Origin: Lachnospiraceae bacterium
GTDB lineage: Bacteria > Bacillota > Clostridia > Lachnospirales > Lachnospiraceae
Length of the DNA: 64,000 bases
Direction: 5' to 3'
Assembly (NCBI GenBank): GCA_017543445.1
Contig: JAFYGB010000045.1
Location: 62,001-126,000 of the forward strand
The translations under genes were made by a program, and so were the position numbers. Of this stretch, positions 17,461-26,113 are shown one piece after another. A model generated the notes under the pieces. The model was not told the origin of the DNA, ran no database searches, and saw only the letters and a program-made list of their open reading frames with translations. Each line of letters begins with the position of its first letter. Within the stretch, counting starts at the first letter, position 1.

Positions 17461-17505
17461 ACGGAGTTGTGTTCCGAACGGATCGGAATACAACTCCGTT
17501 TGTTT
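17461..17505. terminator. Bidirectional terminator after the ABC operon
   Basis: A 16-bp stem (17461-17476 with 17484-17499, one G-U pair) with a 7-base loop. T-rich sequence follows on the + strand and seven A precede it, giving a T-tract on the - strand. It separates the ABC permease from the convergent ThyX-like gene. Confidence 0.9.
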
Positions 17506-18122
17506 TATGGCTCAAAAGTGATCAGGTCGGCTGCGTAAGGCAGACTCTCGATCCAGTCGCAGAACACGTGCCATTCAGCGAGTTTATGATGTCTGCGAGA
17601 CCGGTAAATGTTGATCGCCGTTTCATAGTTGAAGGTCAATGTCCGCATCTGGTTGTATGAGGAGGGTAGAAGCTGGATCAGGTCATACCAATCCTCTTTG
17701 GATTTCGTCTCCATATATCGCAGGCGGATCGTTTCGAGTTTATCTACGATGGTCTGCATGAACGCAAGCGTATCCGGCGTCATCTGATCACAGGAAAACT
17801 GCGAAAGATCGAACGGCGCGGAGTGGATCTTGTGCATGGTGCTGGTCGAATTCGCTACGGTCGCCACTTTATACGTGTCGTATTCTTTCCACCAGTAGAG
17901 CGGCGCGGTTACGTCGACGCTGATGAAGATCATGCGAAGGAATTTGCGGTGATCACTGCCGGCACGCGCCAGGCGTTTCGCCAGATCGAGGTCATTTTCC
18001 CCGAAGTGAAAACCGTTCTCATCGATGGTGCTGTCCATGCGTCCCCAACTGTTCATAGGGTTGCGGGCGCCGCGAATCGCGTTTTCGAAGTTCATGACGG
18101 ATGTATTAGCTATAGTCAACAT
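17505..18122 (-). CDS. Conserved ThyX-like protein, function unassigned
   Basis: A 205-residue soluble protein with highly patterned segments: GARNPMNSWGRMDS (N-terminal), ARAGSDHRKFLR, PLYWWKEYDTYKVATVAN followed by STSTMHKI, LLPSSYNQMRT, and RRHHKLAEWHVFC near the end. Their order resembles flavin-dependent thymidylate synthase, where the central motif is RHRX7S; here the RHR position reads TYK, so catalysis as in ThyX is doubtful. I recall similar proteins from Firmicutes and their phages, usually unnamed. The ATG at 18122 is preceded by AAAGGAG. It is divergent from dihydrofolate reductase, which fits a folate or thymidylate link, but this is inference. Confidence 0.6.
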   Translation of the reverse strand: MLTIANTSVMNFENAIRGARNPMNSWGRMDSTIDENGFHFGENDLDLAKRLARAGSDHRKFLRMIFISVDVTAPLYWWKEYDTYKVATVANSTSTMHKIHSAPFDLSQFSCDQMTPDTLAFMQTIVDKLETIRLRYMETKSKEDWYDLIQLLPSSYNQMRTLTFNYETAINIYRSRRHHKLAEWHVFCDWIESLPYAADLITFEP

Positions 18123-18183
18123 ACAGACTCCTTTATACGATATCAATTCATCGTTCTTACTTGACTTAAATCAGTCTTGTATC

Positions 18184-18212
18184 ATTATAATCGATGAACC
18201 CTTTTCTTACAA
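18184..18212 (-). promoter_or_regulatory. Promoter of the ThyX-like gene
   Basis: On the - strand, TTGTAA (18212-18207), a 17-base spacer and consensus TATAAT (18189-18184). The leader to the ATG at 18122 is about 55 bases. Confidence 0.65.
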
Positions 18213-18230
18213 GTATTAATCGGTTTGCAC

Positions 18231-18259
18231 TTGTCATTTTCCCTTGTTTTTGCTATAAT
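18231..18259 (+). promoter_or_regulatory. Promoter of folA
   Basis: TTGTCA at 18231-18236, a 17-base spacer and TATAAT at 18254-18259 with TG one base upstream (extended -10). It drives folA and the following kinase-like gene, and is about 20 bases from the divergent ThyX-like promoter. Confidence 0.8.
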
Positions 18260-18321
18260 ACCTTACATACAGCAAGACGATGACACTGCATAAAAATCCA
18301 AGAGTGGAAGGGGGATCGTTT

Positions 18322-18828
18322 ATGAAGATCATAGTAGCTGCGGACCAAAACAACGGGATCGGAAAAAACGGTAATCTCCTGGTGCGGATACCGGCGGATC
18401 AGCGCCGCTTCCGCGAGATCACTATGGGGAAGATCATTGTCATGGGCAGAAAGACGTTTGAGTCGCTTCCCGGGCAGACCGGATTATACGGACGAAAGAA
18501 TCTTGTGATCAGTTATAACTCGGAATATAAGGCGAAGATGGCAGATGTCGTGACCTCGTTTAAGGAAGCGATCGCCTATTTGAATGAATGCCTAAACCAG
18601 GGATATACCGGTGATGACATCTATATCATTGGCGGCGAGAGCATTTACAAACTGTTTCTGCCGCTGTGCGATACGGTATACATGACGAAGATCATGTATG
18701 AATACGAGGCAGATACGTTTTTCCCGGAACTGAAGGAAGAAGACGGCTGGAAGCTCGTTTCCGAAAGCGACGAGGAAACGTATTTTGATATTGAGTATTT
18801 CTATAGGGAATACCACAGAGATCTGTAG
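18322..18828 (+). CDS. folA: Dihydrofolate reductase
   Basis: A 168-residue DHFR that reduces dihydrofolate to tetrahydrofolate with NADPH. The N-terminal IIVAADQNNGIGKNGNLLV has the NGIG segment and strand A. KIIVMGRKTFESLP is the NADPH-binding MGRKT motif, and DIYIIGGESIYKLF is the GG-containing motif. The ATG at 18322 begins the fold and has AAGGGGG upstream; an earlier ATG at 18280 would add 14 non-conserved residues. The adjacent divergent gene is not thyA, the usual partner. A cytidylate-kinase-like gene follows by 14 bases. Confidence 0.95.
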   Translation: MKIIVAADQNNGIGKNGNLLVRIPADQRRFREITMGKIIVMGRKTFESLPGQTGLYGRKNLVISYNSEYKAKMADVVTSFKEAIAYLNECLNQGYTGDDIYIIGGESIYKLFLPLCDTVYMTKIMYEYEADTFFPELKEEDGWKLVSESDEETYFDIEYFYREYHRDL

Positions 18829-18842
18829 AAGGAGGATAAGCT

Positions 18843-19490
18843 ATGAAGAAGCAACAACATTATGTCATTACACTCGGTCGTAAGTATGGTTCCGGCGGCG
18901 GAGAAGTAGCAAAGAAACTGTCCCAGAAACTTGGCATTCCGTATTATGACAAAGAGATCCTCCAGATGGTCGCCGATGAGAGCGGTATCAAGGAGAGTTA
19001 CTTCCATGTAGCGGATGAGCGCGCCGGCGATAAGATCCTGTATAAGATCATGAAGTCGATGTCTCCGAAGATCTCTTCCCCGTCGGTGGATGGAAATATC
19101 CTTTCGGATGATAATCTGTTCATGTTCCAGTCACAGGTCATTCAGAAACTGGCGGAGCAGGAGTCCTGCATCATCATTGGCCGTTGCGCGGATGTTGTTT
19201 TGAAGGATCACCCGAAGGTAGCCCGCATTTTCATTAATGCGGATCGCGTTCCGCGTATGCTGCGTCTGAAAGAACGCCTGGGCGTGGATACCAACAAAGA
19301 GATCGAGAAGATCATGAAGAAGACCGATAAACAGCGGTCGGATTACTACAATTACTACACCGGTAAGAAATGGGCCGACATGGATAACTATGACCTGATC
19401 CTGGACAGTGGTGTCCTCGGGATCGATACCTGTGTAGATGTGATCGCGGCATATGTCGAGATCCGCGGTTTCAAAGAAGCCGACAAATAA
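18843..19490 (+). CDS. Cytidylate kinase-like P-loop protein
   Basis: A 215-residue protein of the cytidylate-kinase-like family. The N-terminal phosphate loop reads LGRKYGSGGGEVAKKL, a glycine-rich variant of the usual GxxxxGK[ST]. The following PYYDKEIL and the later IIIGRCADVVL and DNYDLILDSG are family hallmarks. The true cmk of the genome is probably elsewhere, since this family differs in the P-loop. A nucleotide-phosphorylating role is likely but the substrate is not assured. It lies 14 bases after folA in the same operon. Confidence 0.85.
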   Translation: MKKQQHYVITLGRKYGSGGGEVAKKLSQKLGIPYYDKEILQMVADESGIKESYFHVADERAGDKILYKIMKSMSPKISSPSVDGNILSDDNLFMFQSQVIQKLAEQESCIIIGRCADVVLKDHPKVARIFINADRVPRMLRLKERLGVDTNKEIEKIMKKTDKQRSDYYNYYTGKKWADMDNYDLILDSGVLGIDTCVDVIAAYVEIRGFKEADK

Positions 19491-19511
19491 GCAAACGATA
19501 CAGGTCAAAAG

Positions 19512-22181
19512 ATGAAAAAGAAACACACACGGTTGATGGTCCTGATCATAAGCCTGGCTGTAACCGGCCTCGTTGCCATCGGAGCTGTTTTGTTTTTCGC
19601 TGCAAAGGCAGGCATCCTGCCTTTTGGCGGGAACGAGGAGACGAAGGCAGTGATCTCTCTGAACGATTCTACTGCGGAGGCGACAGATGCTGTAACTACA
19701 TCGGAGTTTTCGGCGGATACGGTCGATGATACCGAGAAAGTAACAGAATCAGTTTCCGAATATGCGGAAGCGCCTGATACACAGGCAGACACCGAGGAGA
19801 ATACTACAGAGGAAACAGACGAAACCGAAGAAAATACAAATGAAGAGCGAAAAGTCGACTGGCCACACGAACGAAAGGGAGTGTGGGCGGCTTTTTCGCA
19901 TGCAGAGGATGAAGACGAGCTGGATTATTCCATGTCGTTGTTTTCGGATGCCTATGTTTCCGGCAGAACGCCCCTGCGACTGTTCGGCGGACAGTATAAC
20001 CGCCTCGTATTCTACAACGATTCCAAAGAGACCTGTGAGATCTATTTTGATCCTTCTACCTCGGCGACACCTTCCGAGAAAACCTTTACGATAAAGGCCG
20101 GAGAGAAGAAGGAGTTCCGCTTCCGGGTGAAGGAGAATGTAACTGCGAACTATGCACTTGCTTATTCATGCAAGCCCCGCAGTTCCTGTTATATCCAGAA
20201 TAACGATCAGTTAAAGAAACTCAATCAGGAATTTAAACTCCCGGAGGGGACGGTCGTTCATATCGAGGGTGCTTCTTCGTCCTATGATATCCACGAGCTT
20301 TATAAACTTCCTGCGTGTGAGATCGTCTGGAAGGGTAATGGCGTGACCGGGCAGTTTATCGCTCTGAATACCAATGCGACTAAATGGAACGATGAAACGA
20401 TCGCCGGGAACTATGCGGTCGGCGGCGCTTCCGGCGTAGAACTTACCAGTGTTTCTTTGCTTCCGTCTCAGAACTCCTTTATCAAGAGAGAGCTTAAATA
20501 TGAGCAAAGCGGAAATGCGTTCAAAGTCGCCATCCCGATCGATATCGAAATGGCGGGAACGACGAAAGCGCGTCTTGATATCACCGCGAATGGAAACTTC
20601 GAGCTTTCCGGTGAAGGATTAAACGCAGATGGCACCGTGGACTTGTTTAAAACGACCATTTGTAAAGTCACGAACCTAAAGGGCGAAAGCCATAGTTATC
20701 AATTGACCGCTACGTATGAAAGTTACAATGTTCCGGTCGTTTATATCACGACTTCGAACGGAAAAATGGTTTCCAGCAAGTCAAAATATATAACCGGTAC
20801 ATTCTCCATGGATGCAGATAATGTCCCCGGAATCGATTCGATCCCTGAAATGACCATGCAGATCAAGGGACGCGGGCACAGCACCTGGAAGAAGGATAAG
20901 AAACCTTTTAACATCAAATTCGACCAAAAGGTAAGCATTCTTGGCTTGCCTTCGAATCGTGACTGGGTCATGCTGGCGAATTATTTCGATCCGTCCATGT
21001 CGCGAAACTATATCTCGTTTGAACTGGCTCGGAATATGAATTTTGACTTTACGCCGACAACATTTCCCGTACAGGTCATCTATAACGGAAAATACATCGG
21101 AATGTATTGTATCGGAGATAAGGTCGAAGTTGCAAGTGGCCGTGTGAACCAGACGAAGCATTCCGCAGAGGTCGACCGGGATTATCTGATCGAAGTTCGC
21201 GGCTATGAATCCGGTTATCGGATGGGGCAGTCTGCGTTTAATGCAGGCTTGCTTCGTGAGATCGCGATCAAAAACCCTGAACCCGAAGAGATCACACCTC
21301 AACAATACAAGTACATCTCAGATTATGTGATCGCGGCAAATGAAGCCGTCGTAAATCTGTCGAATTATGAGGATTATATTGACGTTGATTCCCTGATCGA
21401 CTGGTTTATCATCATGGAGTTGACCTACAACTGCGACGGCGCGTTCAATCGTAGTGTATTCATCCAAAAGAAAGCCGGTCAGAAACTGACTTTCCAGCCG
21501 GTATGGGATTTCGATCTGGCTCTCGGTAATGTCGGTAACCTTACACCGGAATATGATTCCTGGGCATGCTCACAAAACGGTTTCACAGATACCGAGATCA
21601 CGTGGGGCACGTATCTGGTCCAAGATCCGAAGTTCCGAGACCGCCTACAGAAGCGGTGGGAAGAGGTTCGCGGCGTTTTGCGTAAGACGGCGACCGAATC
21701 GTTAAAGACCATGCGCCATTTGATGGAAAAAGCCGGTGATGCCAACTTTGCTATGTGGGTAAAGCCGGGTGAAAGACTCGGATGGGAGTGGGATTTCGTA
21801 TCTGCTTATACGAACTATAAGCAGCACCTGGATTACATCGAGGATTTCTTTGAAAAACGTTTTAAAGTTCTGGACGACGTATTTATCGACCGGAAACCAA
21901 TGGCGTATTTTAAAGATGGTATATTGTATAAGGGTTCACACGCATTCCTGCCCAGTGGAGAGATGATCACAGTTCCAGATAATGGTGAGGTCGAGCCTGT
22001 AACGGTTCCGGAGGCGGAGACTGATACAGGAGCCGATGAGACGGTGGAGGCTACGGAACCGATCACAAATGAGGAACCGCAGGATGTGACAGAGAATGTC
22101 GAAACCGAAGCACCCCCAGATCCGCCGGAACCGCCGTCAGATGACCCGCCACCGCCGGCATCTGAAAATAACGAAGATTAA
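19512..22181 (+). CDS. CotH-kinase family cell-surface protein
   Basis: An 889-residue secreted or anchored protein. Residues 8-33 form an uncleaved-looking membrane segment. Residues 45-115 are an acidic Thr/Glu-rich linker. A beta-rich region follows, then a CotH domain from about residue 395, with GRGHSTWKKDKKP, ILGLPSNRDW and a downstream QPVWDFDLALG that holds the metal-binding Asp. The C-terminus is Pro/Glu-rich. CotH proteins have an atypical kinase fold; in Bacillus CotH phosphorylates spore coat proteins, but relatives in anaerobes occur in surface and cellulosomal proteins. No spore gene is nearby, so a surface role is more likely. Confidence 0.87.
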   Translation: MKKKHTRLMVLIISLAVTGLVAIGAVLFFAAKAGILPFGGNEETKAVISLNDSTAEATDAVTTSEFSADTVDDTEKVTESVSEYAEAPDTQADTEENTTEETDETEENTNEERKVDWPHERKGVWAAFSHAEDEDELDYSMSLFSDAYVSGRTPLRLFGGQYNRLVFYNDSKETCEIYFDPSTSATPSEKTFTIKAGEKKEFRFRVKENVTANYALAYSCKPRSSCYIQNNDQLKKLNQEFKLPEGTVVHIEGASSSYDIHELYKLPACEIVWKGNGVTGQFIALNTNATKWNDETIAGNYAVGGASGVELTSVSLLPSQNSFIKRELKYEQSGNAFKVAIPIDIEMAGTTKARLDITANGNFELSGEGLNADGTVDLFKTTICKVTNLKGESHSYQLTATYESYNVPVVYITTSNGKMVSSKSKYITGTFSMDADNVPGIDSIPEMTMQIKGRGHSTWKKDKKPFNIKFDQKVSILGLPSNRDWVMLANYFDPSMSRNYISFELARNMNFDFTPTTFPVQVIYNGKYIGMYCIGDKVEVASGRVNQTKHSAEVDRDYLIEVRGYESGYRMGQSAFNAGLLREIAIKNPEPEEITPQQYKYISDYVIAANEAVVNLSNYEDYIDVDSLIDWFIIMELTYNCDGAFNRSVFIQKKAGQKLTFQPVWDFDLALGNVGNLTPEYDSWACSQNGFTDTEITWGTYLVQDPKFRDRLQKRWEEVRGVLRKTATESLKTMRHLMEKAGDANFAMWVKPGERLGWEWDFVSAYTNYKQHLDYIEDFFEKRFKVLDDVFIDRKPMAYFKDGILYKGSHAFLPSGEMITVPDNGEVEPVTVPEAETDTGADETVEATEPITNEEPQDVTENVETEAPPDPPEPPSDDPPPPASENNED

Positions 22182-22216
22182 AAAACGCATCAATAACTGC
22201 GTGAATGGAAGATACT

Positions 22217-23602
22217 ATGGAAAACGGCAATAAAAAGCTATGGACCAAAACTGAAAAAACGATATTCCGAAGGAACCTGGTCCTGGTGGCCTCCTTCATG
22301 ATCATCGTCGGCTTGATCATTTTCTTTGCGATCAAGACACGGACAGATCATTCGGATATCACGCCGACGCTGGATGTTTCGGAAATCGACGGACCTGAGC
22401 CGGAGTCGACCGTTTTCGATACGAATGCAAAGCGAAAGCAGCACGTCAACGAGGTGATCGAAAAAGCGAATAAAATGATCCTTGGTTATGATTATGATGG
22501 TGCGATCAGCTACATCACCAGCGATCCAGAGTATAAGGAGACCTTGGAACTGCTGGAACTGGTCGAGCATCTGAACATGGAGAAGACTTCGCTGCCGACT
22601 TGGAATAAAGTCGATAAGGTAACTTGCCTGGCGTTCAATGCGATCGTGCATGAAAGCCGCTTTGCATTTGACGGCGACGAAACCGCTAAGAAGTATAACA
22701 ATAATAACCTGACAGAAAAAGAATTCAAAGCCATCCTTCAGAAACTCTATGACTCCAACTATATCCTGGTGAACTTGCATCAATTGTCCGAATACACGGA
22801 TAAACCGCAGGAGGATGGAACGACGAAGACGGTCCGTACGAAGAAGACTTTATATATTCCCGAGAATAAAACGCCCATCGTCTTCGTTCAGCTGGATCCG
22901 AATTTCTATAAAAGCATGAGCTCAGATGGCTTTGCTTCCGGACTGGTGCTTAAAAAGGATCAATTGACCGCTCGTTATGACAGCGAAGATGGAACGACCT
23001 ACGGTGCTTTCGACTATATTACGATCCTGAATGAATTCATTGATGAACATCCGGACTTTTCGTACTGCAACGCCCACGGCGTGCTGGCAATTTCGCCGTC
23101 GGACGGCATCTTCGGTTATGATATTTCCGATCCTTCGGCGGATGGATATGCGGATGGTATCAAGCAGATCCAGAATATCAGTAAATACCTTAAGGACAAT
23201 GGTTATGAGATCGCCAACGGCAGTTACTACAACAAGGTGATCAATGACTTTAGTATCAGCGATTTCAAGGTGGATTTCTTAAACTGGCAGAAGACCGCAG
23301 GCGTTCTGCTCGGAGAGGCCGATATCTATGTATGGCCGACCGGTAAAGATACCGGCTGGAAACTCTATTCCGGAGATAAATACGAGTACCTTAAGAGTAA
23401 GGGCTATCACTATTATTGCAGTCTCATCAACGTGCAGGAGCCCTATTGGGTGCAGGTTACGGAAAATTATTACCGGATGGGTTGGATCGATGTTACGGGT
23501 GCTCGCCTGTACAACGACATGAAAAACAACAAAACGATCTTAAAATTCTTATTTGATGCTTCTGAGATCTACGACACGAGCGGACGGCCGTTCGTATACT
23601 AG
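22217..23602 (+). CDS. Membrane-anchored polysaccharide-deacetylase-like protein
   Basis: A 461-residue protein with a signal-anchor at about residues 22-43 and the rest outside the cell. The layout LTEKEFKAILQKLYDSNYILVNLHQL followed by a PIVFVQLDPNFY strand resembles the NodB/polysaccharide deacetylase fold, but the TFDDGY motif is replaced and the usual metal-binding His pair is not evident. It may therefore be inactive or act on something else. The ATG at 22217 was chosen because GGAAG lies five bases upstream; another in-frame ATG is at 22205. It follows the CotH gene by 35 bases and likely shares its transcript. Confidence 0.68.
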   Translation: MENGNKKLWTKTEKTIFRRNLVLVASFMIIVGLIIFFAIKTRTDHSDITPTLDVSEIDGPEPESTVFDTNAKRKQHVNEVIEKANKMILGYDYDGAISYITSDPEYKETLELLELVEHLNMEKTSLPTWNKVDKVTCLAFNAIVHESRFAFDGDETAKKYNNNNLTEKEFKAILQKLYDSNYILVNLHQLSEYTDKPQEDGTTKTVRTKKTLYIPENKTPIVFVQLDPNFYKSMSSDGFASGLVLKKDQLTARYDSEDGTTYGAFDYITILNEFIDEHPDFSYCNAHGVLAISPSDGIFGYDISDPSADGYADGIKQIQNISKYLKDNGYEIANGSYYNKVINDFSISDFKVDFLNWQKTAGVLLGEADIYVWPTGKDTGWKLYSGDKYEYLKSKGYHYYCSLINVQEPYWVQVTENYYRMGWIDVTGARLYNDMKNNKTILKFLFDASEIYDTSGRPFVY

Positions 23603-23620
23603 AAGCAGAAAGGACGAAAA

Positions 23621-24763
23621 GTGCCGAAACCTCTGATCAAATGGCCGGGCGGTAAGGGCTCCGAGCTGGAACAATTCATGCATCTTATTCCTCAGTTCGA
23701 TCGTTACATCGAACCGTTTTTCGGCGGCGGCGCCTTGTTTTTCGAACTATCCCCGAAACGTGCGCTGATCAACGATGTGTCTGAATCCTTGATGGATTTC
23801 TATATTTTGCTACGGGACCGTGACGAAGCGCTCTATCAGTATCTGCTTTCGTATGATAATTCATTCCGGAATATTCAGACGGTCGCGATGCAGCATTACG
23901 AGGATCTATACCAGTTGTTTTTCGAGCAGATCAACCTGAACACCGATAAAGAAAAACTGACGGAAGCCGTTCATGGCCTGATCTATCTGATGGCGGACGA
24001 TATCGCCGCCGGCTTTACCAAGCGCTTGGTACCGGATCTCGATCTTTTCTTCGATACGCTCGTTTACTACATGACGGATAAGATCATTCGCCTGGCGGCA
24101 AACTATAAAAAGTCGCCGATGTCGCAGGAGGACGTGGAAGATAACCTGATCACGGGACTTACCAGCGGATACTATATGTATTTCCGCAATGTGTACAACG
24201 ATCTTTCCCTGAATCGCGGCGCTCGCGAGTCGATGTCCTATCGCTGCGCGAATTTCTATTTCATCCGCGAATATTGCTACGGTTCCATGTTCCGTTATAA
24301 CGCGAAGGGTGAGTTTAACATCCCGTATGGCGGTATCTCTTACAACAAGAAGAACTTCCGGCAGAAGATCGAGTATTTGTTCTCCCGGGAAGTCACAGAT
24401 GTGTTTGAGAAGACGGCGGTCTACTGTCAGGATTTTGAGAGTTTCATCGAGCGCATTTCCCCGGCAGAGGATGATTTTATGTTCCTGGATCCGCCTTATG
24501 ACACCGAGTTTTCCGACTACGAGGGCAAAGCTTTTACAAAGGCCGACCATGAGCGTCTCGCGACCGTTCTTCGAAAGACGAAGGCGCAGTTCCTGCTCGT
24601 GATCAAGAACACCGAGTTCATATACAATCTGTACAGTGAAGGCTTCAACATACTGCGTTTCCAAAACCACTACCTGTATAATGTCAAAAGCCGCAACGAC
24701 CGCGAAGCCGAACACCTGATCATCACGAATATGGACGTTTCCGGCATCCAGGCGGTAAAATAG
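23621..24763 (+). CDS. Dam-family DNA adenine methyltransferase, orphan
   Basis: A 380-residue N6-adenine methyltransferase of the alpha (D12/Dam, M.DpnII-like) class. The N-terminal LIKWPGGKG and YIEPFFGGGALFF are the SAM-binding motifs, and DPPYDTEFSDY near residue 290 is the catalytic motif IV. About 100 residues in the middle form a longer target-recognition region than in Escherichia coli Dam. No restriction endonuclease or specificity gene lies beside it, so it is probably a solitary methylase, with GATC as a plausible target. The start is GTG with AAAGGA upstream. Confidence 0.9.
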   Translation: MPKPLIKWPGGKGSELEQFMHLIPQFDRYIEPFFGGGALFFELSPKRALINDVSESLMDFYILLRDRDEALYQYLLSYDNSFRNIQTVAMQHYEDLYQLFFEQINLNTDKEKLTEAVHGLIYLMADDIAAGFTKRLVPDLDLFFDTLVYYMTDKIIRLAANYKKSPMSQEDVEDNLITGLTSGYYMYFRNVYNDLSLNRGARESMSYRCANFYFIREYCYGSMFRYNAKGEFNIPYGGISYNKKNFRQKIEYLFSREVTDVFEKTAVYCQDFESFIERISPAEDDFMFLDPPYDTEFSDYEGKAFTKADHERLATVLRKTKAQFLLVIKNTEFIYNLYSEGFNILRFQNHYLYNVKSRNDREAEHLIITNMDVSGIQAVK

Positions 24764-24772
24764 ATTTTTCAT

Positions 24773-24801
24773 TTGATTTTACGTTTCAAATCCATTATAA
24801 T
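24773..24801 (+). promoter_or_regulatory. Promoter before the Asp23-nusB-recN operon
   Basis: TTGATT at 24773-24778, a 17-base spacer and consensus TATAAT at 24796-24801, about 60 bases before the next start codon. Genes from 24868 to 34327 are closely spaced, so this may drive the whole block. Confidence 0.75.
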
Positions 24802-24867
24802 GGAGTCAGTTGAAACACCCATTGACCCCGTGTATATCACGGAAACCAAAGAAACGGAGGTATTACC

Positions 24868-25197
24868 ATGGATTTTAATTCGATCAAAGAAGGTGCAGTT
24901 AATCTTGCTAAATCAGTCGGAAAGAAGACTTCCGATACCGTTGAAAGTGTAAAGGTTAAGGGAAAGATCTCGACCGAAGAGAAGGCGATCAAGGCTACTA
25001 TGCTTGAGATCGGTCAGTACGTTTGGGATCGTTTCGAAGAAGGAGAGATCGTTTCCGAAGATTTAATCTCTCTGTGCGAGACCATTCGTGATCATTATCA
25101 TAACATTGATACATTCAAGAAGGATCTCGAGGATAAGAAAGCCGGTAATGTTCCGGAAGAAGAGCCCGAGGTTACGGATTCCGAGGACGAGGAATAA
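24868..25197 (+). CDS. Small conserved-looking acidic protein, function unknown
   Basis: A 109-residue soluble protein with a strong ACGGAGG site upstream. The first 35 residues are Lys/Ser/Val-rich and may form an amphipathic helix. The middle, TMLEIGQYVWDRFEEGEI to SLCETIRDHYHNI, looks like a helical pair seen in small clostridial proteins that often carry a zinc ribbon; no ribbon cysteines are present here. The tail is very acidic. It precedes the Asp23 gene by 14 bases, so an envelope or stress role is possible. I do not recognise a named family. Confidence 0.7.
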   Translation: MDFNSIKEGAVNLAKSVGKKTSDTVESVKVKGKISTEEKAIKATMLEIGQYVWDRFEEGEIVSEDLISLCETIRDHYHNIDTFKKDLEDKKAGNVPEEEPEVTDSEDEE

Positions 25198-25211
25198 ACA
25201 GGAGGACGGTT

Positions 25212-25589
25212 ATGCCCGTTGAATTGAACAGCAGTATTTATAAGTCACCCGAAGACGCGAAGATCGCGGAGGTGAAGATGGCGAATGACGTCATCGCCAT
25301 GATCGCGGCAATCGCGGCAGAGGAAGTTGAAGGCGTGGATTCCCTTTGGGGAAACACCGGCCATGAACTGATCGAGAAGCTCAGTAAGAAGAACCTTGCA
25401 AAGTGCATCATCCTGAATATCAAGGACGGTACGGTACGTATTCGTGTACGTATCGTGATCAAGTACGGCTACGTAGCGCCTGAAGTGTGCGCTGAGGTGC
25501 AGGAGCGCGTTAAGACATCGATCACCAACATGACCGGAATGAACGTACAGGCGGTGGATGTATCCGTCTGCGGTATGGAATTATCGTAA
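25212..25589 (+). CDS. Asp23/Gls24 family envelope stress protein
   Basis: A 125-residue protein with the Asp23/Gls24 (DUF322) pattern: VIAMIAAIAAEEVEGVDSLWG near the N-terminus, then VRIRVRIVIKYGYV and VQERVKTSITNMTGMNVQAVDVSV. Such small proteins are linked to membrane homeostasis and stress in Gram-positives. It lies directly before nusB, its conserved position in Clostridia. AGGAGG precedes the ATG. The spoIIIA operon, which usually lies upstream in spore formers, is absent. Confidence 0.9.
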   Translation: MPVELNSSIYKSPEDAKIAEVKMANDVIAMIAAIAAEEVEGVDSLWGNTGHELIEKLSKKNLAKCIILNIKDGTVRIRVRIVIKYGYVAPEVCAEVQERVKTSITNMTGMNVQAVDVSVCGMELS

Positions 25590-25603
25590 GGAGTACGTTG
25601 ACC

Positions 25604-26110
25604 ATGAAAGCAACTATTCTCAGAACGCACCTTTTCAATCTATTGTTCCATCTGGGATTCTATTCGGATCCCGAAGAGGTGGATCGTCAGCTGCAGTTGT
25701 ACCTGCAGCCGGCAGAGAAGAAGAAAGTGAAGAAGCAGGAAGAAACCGAGACTTCGGAGCCGGTCATTGAAAAAGTGCATTGGTGGCGTATCGATGAAGA
25801 GGATCTTCCGGATCTTACCGAAGATGAATTTGAAACAGTTGCACAGCGCTTTAACGACATTCGTGCGCATTTGCCGGAGATCGACGAGTTACTTAAGGGG
25901 TTCCTGTCCACAGGCTGGAAGATGGAGCGTGTAAGTAAGGTGGATCTTTCGATCCTGCGTCTCGCGATCTACGAGATCCGTTTTGACGACAACATTCCGG
26001 TGAAAGTAGCGATCAATGAAGCAGTCGAATTAGCGAAGCGTTTCGGCGGCGATGATTCCTACAAATTCGTTAACGGTGTTCTTCATAAGGCAGTACCGGA
26101 GACAGAATAA
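25604..26110 (+). CDS. nusB: Transcription antitermination protein NusB
   Basis: A 168-residue NusB. The all-helical fold ends with VDLSILRLAIYEIRF, IPVKVAINEAVELAKRFGGDDSYKFVNGVL, the family's best conserved stretch. NusB with S10 forms the antitermination complex on rRNA operons. An acidic/Lys-rich insertion at about residues 35-60 makes it somewhat longer than the usual 130-140 residues. The ATG at 25604 is preferred over an in-frame TTG at 25598, which would be only four bases from the AAGGAG. Confidence 0.94.
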   Translation: MKATILRTHLFNLLFHLGFYSDPEEVDRQLQLYLQPAEKKKVKKQEETETSEPVIEKVHWWRIDEEDLPDLTEDEFETVAQRFNDIRAHLPEIDELLKGFLSTGWKMERVSKVDLSILRLAIYEIRFDDNIPVKVAINEAVELAKRFGGDDSYKFVNGVLHKAVPETE

Positions 26111-26113
26111 CGT

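Noticed and set aside
23906-24772. A 288-codon open frame on the - strand
   Set aside because: It is antisense to the Dam-family methylase and has no ribosome site or domain.
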